DNA from: CAZHGD01 sp964531735
Lineage (GTDB): Bacteria > Armatimonadota > UBA10988
Direction of reading: 5' to 3'
Length of the DNA stretch: 51,672 nt
NCBI GenBank assembly: GCA_964531735.1
Contig: CAZHGD010000037.1
Coordinates: 1 to 51,672 of the forward strand
Positions 41,823 through 51,672 of this stretch are shown here, piece by piece. The translations under genes were made by a program, and so were the position numbers. Below the pieces are notes generated by a model, which did no database searches, was not told the origin of the DNA, and worked only from the letters and a program-made list of their open reading frames with translations. The number at the start of each line of letters is the position of its first letter. Positions within the stretch are counted from its first letter, which is position 1.

Positions 41823-41851
41823 TTGCCCGTCGCCCGGGGCTTTGCTACACT
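41823..41851 (+). promoter_or_regulatory. Promoter for dnaE
   Basis: -35 TTGCCC (41823-41828), 17-nt spacer, -10 TACACT (41846-41851). Leader to ATG 41891 about 33 nt with AAGGAG at 41880-41885. Confidence 0.58.
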
Positions 41852-41890
41852 CAAACCGCCATCGTCAACATAATGCCCCAAGGAGCCCCT

Positions 41891-45514
<3,624 letters not shown>

Positions 45515-45523
45515 GACACGAGC

Positions 45524-46480
45524 ATGGCGACGGGTCTGGTCACTCACAACGACTACTTGTTGCACGACACCGGACCTCTGCATCCTGAGCAGGCCCGCCG
45601 TCTGCGCGCCATCGCCTTGGCGGTGGGGCGGCACGAGACGCTGCGCGCCCTGGAGCTGCTGCCGCCCCGCGCGGCCACCGAAGCCGAGGTGGGCCGCGTT
45701 CATGGCGAGCTGTACATCGACCAGGTGCGGCAGACCGCGGCTCAGGGCGGCGGCGACATCGACGTGGACACGCCGATCTGCGCCCAGAGCTACCGCGTGG
45801 CGCTGCTCAGTGCCGGGGGGCTGCTGGCCGGTCTGGAAGCGGTCCTCGACGGCAAGCTGACCAACGCCTTCGTGGCCTCGCGCCCGCCGGGCCACCACGC
45901 GCGGCCGAACCGCGGCATGGGCTTCTGCCTGTTCAACAACATCGCCATCGCCGCACGCCAGGCGCTGGAGCTGGGCTTGGAGCGCGTGTTCATCCTCGAC
46001 TGGGATGTCCACCACGGCAACGGCACGCAGGAGGCGTTCTACGCCGAGAAGCGCGTGTTCTTCTGTTCGCTGCACCAGTCGCCCTGGTACCCGTTCAGCG
46101 GCGATGCCAGCGAGACCGGCATGGACGGCGCCGAAGGCACGACGCTCAACCTGCCACTGCGCGCCGGGCGGCGGACCCCGGAGTACCTGAGCATCATCGA
46201 CGACGTGGTGCTGCCGGCCATGCGCCAGTACGCGCCCGAACTGATCCTGGTCTCGGCGGGCCAGGACATCCACGAGCGTGACCCGCTCGGCGAGATGCGC
46301 ATCACCAGCGAGGGCTTCCGCCTGATGACCGAGCGCGTGGTGGCGGCCGCCGAGGAGCTCTGCGACGGGCGCGTGGTCATGGCGCTGGAGGGCGGCTACG
46401 ACCTGCAGGCGTTGGGTGAGGGCGTGGCCCAGATCCTGCATGGTCTGCTCGGCCTGGTGCCGCCGGCCGACGGCGGCTAG
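45524..46480 (+). CDS. Histone-deacetylase-family protein (acetoin utilisation/acetylpolyamine amidohydrolase-like), 318 aa
   Basis: This zinc amidohydrolase has PPGHHA (His124/125), DWDVHHGNGTQ (zinc ligands Asp161, His163), third ligand Asp248 in SAGQDIHERDPLG, and Tyr292 in EGGYDLQ. The usual SAGFDAH motif reads SAGQDIH, a Phe to Gln change beside the metal. Substrate may be acetyl-lysine, acetylpolyamine or another acetylated amine. It is 9 nt after dnaE and 25 nt before the TPR-membrane gene; co-transcription with dnaE is notable. Confidence 0.9.
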   Translation: MATGLVTHNDYLLHDTGPLHPEQARRLRAIALAVGRHETLRALELLPPRAATEAEVGRVHGELYIDQVRQTAAQGGGDIDVDTPICAQSYRVALLSAGGLLAGLEAVLDGKLTNAFVASRPPGHHARPNRGMGFCLFNNIAIAARQALELGLERVFILDWDVHHGNGTQEAFYAEKRVFFCSLHQSPWYPFSGDASETGMDGAEGTTLNLPLRAGRRTPEYLSIIDDVVLPAMRQYAPELILVSAGQDIHERDPLGEMRITSEGFRLMTERVVAAAEELCDGRVVMALEGGYDLQALGEGVAQILHGLLGLVPPADGG

Positions 46481-46505
46481 CCGCCAATGACAGGGGCGTA
46501 GCGGG

Positions 46506-47885
46506 ATGCCGAACGAGCGCCTTCGCGAGCTGGTCGCGACCGCGGCCCGGCTGCGCGGTGACGGACAGTGGGCCGAAGCCATCGTGGCGGTGGAGAGCTG
46601 GCTGCAGCTCGCGCCGCACGACCCGAACGCGCTGTTCGTACTGGGGCTCTTGCGCATCCGGACCGGCGAGACCGCGGCGGCCGGCGAGGCGCTGCGCCGA
46701 GCGCTGCACCAACGCCCCGATCATGCGGCCGCGGAGGCCTTGCTGCGGCGCCTGGGTGAGCCGCCGGCGGCCGCCGCGCGGCGGCGCGAGGCCGCGGCGG
46801 TGCTGCTGGCCGAGGTCGACGCCGAACGGGCCGATGGTCACCTGGCCGACGCGCAACGACGCGCCAAGGCCGCGCTGCAAGCCTGTCCCGACGACCCCGC
46901 GGTCCACGCGCTGGTCGGCGAACTCGCCTTGGCCGCCGACGAGCCGTCCGCCGCGCGGCGGCACCTCGAACAGGCCCTGGCGCTCGACCCGCATCTGCCG
47001 GGTGGCGCCGAACTACTGGACCGGGCGGTGCTGGCCGACGAGCCGTGGGTTGACCCCTACGTCCGGCTGACTGTCTGGCGCCGGCAGGCGTGGCAGCTCG
47101 CCCTGGAGGACTGGCCGGCCTGGGCGGTGTTCGACGCCCTCGCCGGCCTCCTGATGCTGCTGCCGCCCGGGCTGGCCGTCGGCCTGCCGTTGGCCCAGGC
47201 CGGGCGCCGCGGGCTCAGCTTCGTCGCCGCCGACCTAAGCAGCCAGGCGCCGGCGTTGCTGTTGCTCGCCTTGGCCGTCAGTCTGGCCGTCGGCGCCTGG
47301 CTGTTCGCCAGCGGCGGCGGGCTGCTCTGTGGTCGCCTGCTGCTCATGGCGCACAAGGTCACCACCGGCGAGTTCGCCGGCAGCCTGGTGCAGCATGGGC
47401 TGCCGCTGTTCCGGCGCACCTGGCGGCAACTGGTCCTGTTGTGGCTGACGCTGCACGGCCTGCTGCTCGCCGGTGCCGCAGGTGGGCCGGTGGCGGGCGT
47501 GCTGCTCTTCCTGGCCCCGGTGCTCGTGTTCAGTCTGCCGCTGGTGGTGCTCGGCGGGCGCGACGCCTGGTTGGCGTGCAGCGAGAGCTATCACAGCACG
47601 CGCGCCGAGTGGAGTGTGTGGCTGGGCCTGCTGCTCTCCACCGCGCTGCTGCCGGCGCTGCTGGCCCTGATGGCGGTGGTGGTGCCGGTGTGGCTGGTGG
47701 TGCAGTCAGCCGGACGTGGGCCGACCTGGATCGGCGCCGGTGTGTGTGCCGCGGCGGCGTTGTGGATGGTGCTGTCGGCGTTGGCCTGGCTGACCTGGCA
47801 CGGTGGCGCGATGGCCTGGTTGGTGGCCTACCGCGAGCGGTTTGGCGCCAGTGGCCTGCGCGAAGCCACGGCGCACGATTCGTGA
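46506..47885 (+). CDS. TPR-repeat protein with C-terminal polytopic membrane domain, 459 aa
   Basis: Residues about 5-175 form four tetratricopeptide-like repeats (WAEAIVAVESWLQLAPHDPN, ARRHLEQALALDPHLPGG). Residues about 200-450 hold 5-6 hydrophobic helices (FDALAGLLMLLPPGLAVGLP, LLLALAVSLAVGAWLFASGG, SLPLVVLGGRDAWLACSES). The TPR part lies ahead of the membrane part and would be cytosolic, so it may be a docking platform at the inner membrane. The membrane half, with its ACSES, LVVLG and TLHGLLL segments, resembles generic DUF4013-like proteins. Third gene of the dnaE operon; function unknown. ATG 46506 has a poor leader (GGGGCGTAGCGGG). Confidence 0.65.
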   Translation: MPNERLRELVATAARLRGDGQWAEAIVAVESWLQLAPHDPNALFVLGLLRIRTGETAAAGEALRRALHQRPDHAAAEALLRRLGEPPAAAARRREAAAVLLAEVDAERADGHLADAQRRAKAALQACPDDPAVHALVGELALAADEPSAARRHLEQALALDPHLPGGAELLDRAVLADEPWVDPYVRLTVWRRQAWQLALEDWPAWAVFDALAGLLMLLPPGLAVGLPLAQAGRRGLSFVAADLSSQAPALLLLALAVSLAVGAWLFASGGGLLCGRLLLMAHKVTTGEFAGSLVQHGLPLFRRTWRQLVLLWLTLHGLLLAGAAGGPVAGVLLFLAPVLVFSLPLVVLGGRDAWLACSESYHSTRAEWSVWLGLLLSTALLPALLALMAVVVPVWLVVQSAGRGPTWIGAGVCAAAALWMVLSALAWLTWHGGAMAWLVAYRERFGASGLREATAHDS

Positions 47886-47892
47886 TCGGGGC

Positions 47893-47921
47893 TTGACGCC
47901 CCGAATCCCCAGTGGTAGACT
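47893..47921 (+). promoter_or_regulatory. Promoter for the C-rich small RNA
   Basis: -35 TTGACG (47893-47898), 17-nt spacer, -10 TAGACT (47916-47921), predicting a start near 47928. A 7-bp dyad, TCGGGGC (47886-47892) and GCCCCGA (47898-47904), flanks the -35 box and could be a repressor operator or the tail of an upstream terminator. Confidence 0.62.
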
Positions 47922-47927
47922 CTGTGT

Positions 47928-47995
47928 TCGAGCAAGTGGACCCCCCGGAGGTGTTCCCCCCTGCGCCTCCACTACCACTTGCTCTTTTTCTTTTT
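47928..47995 (+). ncRNA. Candidate small RNA with C-rich loops, ended by an intrinsic terminator
   Basis: Between convergent genes (47885 and 48019) a 65-70 nt transcript is defined by a near-consensus promoter at its 5' end and a U-rich tail at its 3' end. A perfect 10-bp outer stem, GAGCAAGTGG (47930-47939) and CCACTTGCTC (47975-47984), is followed by TTTTTCTTTTT (47985-47995). Inside lies a second stem, GGAGGTG/CGCCTCC (47947-47953/47964-47970, one G-U), whose loop UUCCCCCCUG has six C in a row; a second run of six C (47941-47946) lies in the internal loop. C-rich single-stranded patches are typical of small RNAs that bind G-rich ribosome-binding sequences. It carries no start codon of note. 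Alternative: an elaborate terminator of the dnaE operon. Confidence 0.6.
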
Positions 47996-48018
47996 GGGGC
48001 GCCCGTTCGCCGGCCGGA

Positions 48019-48981
48019 TCAGCTCACCTGGTTGACCGGCCGACCGGCCAGAAACGCCGCGACATTGCTCGCCGTCGCCGCCATCAGCCGCTGACGCGCG
48101 GCCAGGGTGGCCCAGGCGAAGTGCGGCGTGATCACGCAGTTGCGCGCGGTCAGCAGCGGGTTGTCCTCGCGAATCGGCTCGACCGTCACCACGTCGACCG
48201 CCGCGCCGGCCAGCCGACCTTCGTTCAGCGCCTCGGCCAGCGCCGCCTCATCGACCAGCGGGCCGCGGCCGGTGTTGATCAGCACGGCCGTCGGCTTCAT
48301 CCAGGCCAGCGTCTCGCGGTTCACCAGGTTGGCCGTGTCGTCGGTCAGCGGCGCGTGCAGGCTGAGGAAGTCGGCCTGCTCGAACGCCTCGCGCCGTGAT
48401 ACGAACGCGAACGGCGACCAGGCGGGCGGCTCCTTGGCACGTGGCGCATGAGCGATGACGTTCATGCCGAACGCATGACCCAGCGCCGCCGTGGCCTGCC
48501 CGATCCGGCCGAAGCCGATCACCGCGAGGGTCTGGCCGGCCAGCTCGGTCAGCGCGCCGTCCCAGAAGCAGAAGTCCGGATGCCGGCTCCACTCACCCGA
48601 CTTGACCCAGGCATCGTGATGGCTGATGCGGTGGCAGAAGTGCAGCATGAACGCGAACACGAGTTGCGCCACGGCCGCGGTGCTGTACGCCGGTACGTTG
48701 GCGACGATCACGCCTCGTGCGCGCGCGGCCGCCACGTCGATGATGTTGTAGCCGGTGGCCAGCACCGAGACGAACTTGAGGTCGGGCAGTTGGGCCAGCG
48801 TGTCGGCTGACAGCGGCGTCTTGTTGGTCAGGAGGATGTCCGCGCCGGTCGCCCGCGGCACAATCAGCCCCGGCGATGTGCGGTCGTAGACCGTCAGCTC
48901 ACCGAGCTGCTCGACCGCCGTCCACGGGTTGTCGCCCGGGTTCAGCGTGTGACCATCCAGACAGACGATCCGTACCGCCAT
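48019..48981 (-). CDS. D-2-hydroxyacid dehydrogenase family (glycerate/hydroxypyruvate reductase-like), 320 aa
   Basis: This NAD(P)H-dependent D-isomer dehydrogenase has the GxGxxG motif in VIGFGRIGQA (154-163) and the catalytic triad Arg239 (NTGRGPLVDE), Glu268 (VVTVEPI) and His287 (ITPHFAW). Gly/Thr-rich substrate loop is ATGYN (75-79). It probably reduces hydroxypyruvate or glyoxylate. ATG 48981 follows AGAGGAG; an open extension to 49140 runs into the palindromic repeats and is not coding. Stop TCA at 48019 lies 24 nt after the small RNA tail on the other strand. Confidence 0.9.
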   Translation of the reverse strand: MAVRIVCLDGHTLNPGDNPWTAVEQLGELTVYDRTSPGLIVPRATGADILLTNKTPLSADTLAQLPDLKFVSVLATGYNIIDVAAARARGVIVANVPAYSTAAVAQLVFAFMLHFCHRISHHDAWVKSGEWSRHPDFCFWDGALTELAGQTLAVIGFGRIGQATAALGHAFGMNVIAHAPRAKEPPAWSPFAFVSRREAFEQADFLSLHAPLTDDTANLVNRETLAWMKPTAVLINTGRGPLVDEAALAEALNEGRLAGAAVDVVTVEPIREDNPLLTARNCVITPHFAWATLAARQRLMAATASNVAAFLAGRPVNQVS

Positions 48982-49045
48982 CGTTCGTTCGCTCCTCTGC
49001 CACCCCCTGCTGCTCGACAGCGGGCCGCCAGTAACAGGCACGCCA

Positions 49046-49143
49046 ATACTGGGGACGCCACCCGTATTTCGCGCTAAGATACTGGGGACGCCACCCATAT
49101 TTGGCGCGCCAAATCTGCGAAATATGGGTGGCGTCCCCAATAT
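49046..49143 (+). repeat. Palindromic repeat cluster sharing the 19.9-kb core
   Basis: Three copies of a 24-bp unit: at 49046-49069 and 49079-49102 in direct orientation (one base different), and at 49120-49143 inverted (one mismatch to its partner). The core GGGGACGCCACCC differs at one base from GGGGACGTCACCC in the repeat at 19.9 kb. A perfect 16-bp palindrome, ATTTGGCGCGCCAAAT (49099-49114), sits in the centre. Between the hydroxyacid dehydrogenase and the GH-like gene, this leaves no room for a gene in 48982-49173. Probable REP/RAYT-type or MITE-like element. Confidence 0.75.
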
Positions 49144-49173
49144 CGGCCCGGTATGCGCGCGCCGGCTTGGCGC

Positions 49174-51564
49174 TCACTTCACCAGCACCACGGCGTACTG
49201 CCGGAGGCCCGGCAGCCGCACTTCGAGGCCCTCGCCATGCGCGGCCACGCGGGCGTCGAGGGTGCCCTCGGGCACGCGGACGCGCGCCCGCGATGGATCG
49301 AGGCGCATGCCGGGTACCCGGACGCGCAGGACCAGCTCACTGGTGGCCGTGGTGCGGTCCTGCGCCTGTTGCTCTGCCTCGCCAAGCTGCGGGTGCAGCT
49401 CGGCGCCGTGGTTGATCAGGTGGACCAGCAGTCGCTCGCCGGCGCGTTGCAGGTCGACCGTCACCCGGTCGCTGCCCGGTCCGGTCAGTGTGACCAGCGG
49501 CTGTGCTGCGCGCAACGGCGCCAGGACGGTCAGCAGGCGCGCCTCGGTGGCCGCCGGCGCAGTGACCATCGAGGGGATGCCGATGGTCTGCGAGCCGTCA
49601 CAGCGGACCCACAGGCCGAGGTCGAGCAGGTTCTCGACTTCGTAGCCGCCGCCGTAGGGCGACCAGACGGCACCCTTGGCGTCAGCGCCGGCCGCGGCCA
49701 GGTGCTCGCCCTTGGGCAGGTGGTAGACCGGGTTGAGCAGATTGCGGGTGATCTGCTGCTTCTGCTCGTCCCAGACGCCGAACCGCACGTCACGGAACCA
49801 GGCGCGGCCGGAGTGGTTGCGGAACAGCAGGTGGACCGAAGCCGACTTGAACGGCTTGTCGGAGCTGATGATGGTCCGCTGGAACTCCCAGTCGTGCGTG
49901 CCGGTGCGGAAGCGCGCCACCTGGCCCCAGACCGGCGAGCCGTCCTGGTGCTGCAGGTCGACGTACAACGCGTACCCCGCGTCGGGCGAGCCGCCGACCT
50001 CCTCGGCTTTGCTCCAGCCCTCAATGGCCAGCTTGGCCGGCGCTGTCTGGGCCAGCGACACGACCTGGTTGGCGCCACGGCTGGCGCCGGCGAAGGCGTC
50101 TTCGACCCAGTAGCTGACCGCCCCGTTGCCGACCGGTCGGCGGCGGATCGGGTCCTTGCCCTCCGGCGGCACGGCCCATTCGGGTCGCGGCGCGCGGTCG
50201 CTCCAGTCTTCGGCGTAGCGCGCCGTGTTGGCGCCCATGACCAGCGCCTGCCCGCCGCCGCGCAGCCACTCCGCCAGCGTGGCGCAGGCCGCGTTGGACA
50301 GAGCCGGCGCGTCGAGCACGATCAGCCCGGACAGGTCGCGCAGGCGCGCGGTGTCGAGGCCCACGTCGGAGACCACGCGGTAGGGCACATGGGCCTTCTG
50401 CAGCGTGTGCGCGAAGGCCAGGCACTGCCGGTGCACCGAACTGGAGATCAGGTACGAGCGGGCGGAGAACAGCAGGCCGATCTCGGCCGGCTCCTGCGCC
50501 TCGGCCAGTTCCGGCTCCAGGTCGCGGGCCAGGGCGTAGTAGGCTTTGACGATGGACTGGTGCTCCTTGAGCAGGTTGCCGGTCTTTGGGCCGCCCAGAC
50601 CGAGCCACGACACCGCGCCCTGACTGACGATCTCGGCCAGCGCCACGCGCAGGCGGTCGGCGGCCATGCGGCCGTGGTGCATCTCGCCCTTGGCGTCGGT
50701 CAGCAGGTGGTAGGTCACCGACATGGCGGCCGGCCGGCGCCCGTCGTGCTCGCTGAGCGCGTGGGCCACCTTCAGCCAGGGCAGTTGGGTGCCTTCGGGC
50801 GGGAATGGCCCGTGCGTGGTGCCTTCGATGCACATCAGGTCGAAGTGGTCACCGTAGGCCCACTGGTACGCGGAGCCACTGTCCTGGTGGTAGGTGCCGT
50901 CGAGGGCGAACACCGGTCGGATGGCGCGGGCGGTGCGGCGCAGGTCGGCCAGGAAGTCCATCACGCAGCGGATGCGGAACTCCTGGAGGCCGGCACGCGT
51001 GGGCAGGTCAGCAGCCTTGGCGGCGGCGGCCAACTCGGTGGCGGCGAGCTTGCGGCCCTGCGCGAAGGTGGTCCAGCGGGTGCGGCAGTGGGCGCAGAAG
51101 CACGGTTCGTAGTGACTGGCGAAGTCGACGTGAACGCCGTCGTGGCCGGCCTGGGCCAGGCCGCGGAACAACTCGCGCGCAGTCTCGAGCCAGAGCGGGT
51201 TGTTGACACAGGCGCTCCAGCCGAACTGCCCGACGGTGGGGAACAGCGGATCGTACGGCCGCAGGTAGCTGCCGTCCTCGCGGATGGCCGCGCGAGCCCT
51301 GATCCAGGCCTCGTCGTGGCTGCGACTGTCCATGTAGTTGAGCGTGAACCAGCCGCGCGTGCTCAGCTTGTGCGCGCGCGCTTCGGCCGGCTTGGCGCCG
51401 TAGGCACAAGTCACGCCAGCCGCGGCCCAGGCGGCCAGGTCGGCCGGCGCCTGGGGCAGGCCCGAGATGAACAGCTCGCGGCACCGTCCGCGCGAGAACG
51501 GATCGTTATCAGCCACCGCCGCGGTCACGGCCACCGCGGCCAACGCGCACATCGAACGCCACAT
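49174..51564 (-). CDS. Large secreted GH42/glycosyl-hydrolase-like protein, 796 aa
   Basis: Signal peptide MWRSMCALAAVAVTAAVAD. Residues about 20-380 look like a TIM-barrel glycosidase (CAYGAKPAEARAHKLSTRGW, GVHVDFASHYEPCFCAHC, AYGDHFDLMCIEGTTHGPF). Then a beta-galactosidase-trimerisation-like Rossmann domain (IGLLFSARSYLISSSV, LIVLDAPALSN, LRGGGQALVMGANT), a jelly-roll insert (about 500-600), and a C-terminal beta domain (LLVHLINHGAELHPQ). The barrel-plus-A2-like order resembles GH42-related families, but catalytic Glu residues are not certain: CIEGTTHGPF is the best candidate. Acts outside the cytoplasm. ATG 51564 follows GGAG; a weak TATAGT -10 (51590-51585) lies upstream. Confidence 0.68.
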   Translation of the reverse strand: MWRSMCALAAVAVTAAVADNDPFSRGRCRELFISGLPQAPADLAAWAAAGVTCAYGAKPAEARAHKLSTRGWFTLNYMDSRSHDEAWIRARAAIREDGSYLRPYDPLFPTVGQFGWSACVNNPLWLETARELFRGLAQAGHDGVHVDFASHYEPCFCAHCRTRWTTFAQGRKLAATELAAAAKAADLPTRAGLQEFRIRCVMDFLADLRRTARAIRPVFALDGTYHQDSGSAYQWAYGDHFDLMCIEGTTHGPFPPEGTQLPWLKVAHALSEHDGRRPAAMSVTYHLLTDAKGEMHHGRMAADRLRVALAEIVSQGAVSWLGLGGPKTGNLLKEHQSIVKAYYALARDLEPELAEAQEPAEIGLLFSARSYLISSSVHRQCLAFAHTLQKAHVPYRVVSDVGLDTARLRDLSGLIVLDAPALSNAACATLAEWLRGGGQALVMGANTARYAEDWSDRAPRPEWAVPPEGKDPIRRRPVGNGAVSYWVEDAFAGASRGANQVVSLAQTAPAKLAIEGWSKAEEVGGSPDAGYALYVDLQHQDGSPVWGQVARFRTGTHDWEFQRTIISSDKPFKSASVHLLFRNHSGRAWFRDVRFGVWDEQKQQITRNLLNPVYHLPKGEHLAAAGADAKGAVWSPYGGGYEVENLLDLGLWVRCDGSQTIGIPSMVTAPAATEARLLTVLAPLRAAQPLVTLTGPGSDRVTVDLQRAGERLLVHLINHGAELHPQLGEAEQQAQDRTTATSELVLRVRVPGMRLDPSRARVRVPEGTLDARVAAHGEGLEVRLPGLRQYAVVLVK

Positions 51565-51644
51565 GGTGCGGTCTCCACCGCCCCACTATACCAGGCCGCG
51601 GCGGCCAGTCCTCTAGCCAGCCTGCCGGTGACGTTGTCCCGTAG

Positions 51645-51664
51645 GGGCGACCCTTGGGTCGCCC
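51645..51664 (+). repeat. Short palindrome at window end
   Basis: GGGCGACCC and GGGTCGCCC (51645-51653/51656-51664) with a 2-nt centre. The GGGGCGAC beginning (51644-51651) is the same as in the hairpin at 25879-25886. Typical of short dispersed GC palindromes in genomes of this kind. Confidence 0.5.
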
Positions 51665-51672
51665 GGCTGCGG

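Overview
This is a high-GC bacterial chromosome segment with a phage-derived edge. No rRNA, tRNA or CRISPR array is visible. Lineage is inferred only. The content points to an uncultivated Armatimonadota-, Planctomycetota- or Lentisphaerota-like Gram-negative bacterium: secreted DUF4091 and GH-like proteins, Gfo/Idh/MocA dehydrogenase, sugar-phosphate isomerase, paired M55 aminopeptidases, an outer-membrane barrel, RND efflux, and a mycobacterial-type DnaE with an intact PHP domain. About ten promoters resembling TTGnCn-N16/17-TAnnnT can be placed by eye, so ordinary sigma-70-type expression is likely.

Layout. Positions 1-3293 hold a phage late module: the 3' part of a tail-fibre-like gene, several small genes joined by ATGA overlaps, and a CHAP endolysin with a stalk-like C-terminus. 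Positions 3299-8944 (minus strand) hold a MoxR-like AAA ATPase, a 1334-residue multi-PAS/GAF hybrid histidine kinase whose natural N-terminus seems cut off by a frameshift, and a single-domain response regulator. Positions 9-20 kb are a surface-glycan locus: GT4, flippase, GT2, NAD epimerase, ThDP enzyme, GT-C membrane glycosyltransferase, a decayed GT2 and an RfbH/E1-type dehydrase. The E1 dehydrase plus ThDP enzyme suggests a 3,6-dideoxy, possibly two-carbon-branched (yersiniose-like) sugar. Tandem palindromic repeats lie at 19.9-20.1 kb.

Positions 20.1-25.9 kb carry a cyclic-nucleotide-binding domain fused to a CoA-acylating aldehyde dehydrogenase, an orphan RND pump and a Uma2-type nuclease. 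Positions 25.9-29 kb (minus strand) form a probable operon of outer-membrane protein, CpXC protein and Era. Positions 29-41.8 kb are a carbohydrate and secreted-protein region: sugar-phosphate isomerase, Gfo/Idh/MocA-aldo/keto reductase fusion, GldA-like dehydrogenase, an 811-residue secreted protein of unknown function, two M55 peptidases, a duplicated secreted 165-residue protein and a DUF4091 protein.

Positions 41.8-47.9 kb are a dnaE, deacetylase, TPR-membrane protein operon. Between it and a convergent D-2-hydroxyacid dehydrogenase sits a compact promoter-hairpin-U-tract unit that looks like an undescribed C-rich small RNA gene. A second palindromic repeat cluster and a large secreted GH-like protein close the window.

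The items most worth follow-up are the small RNA at 47.9 kb, the cNMP-aldehyde dehydrogenase fusion, the dehydrogenase-reductase fusion, the branched-sugar gene set and the palindromic repeat family.
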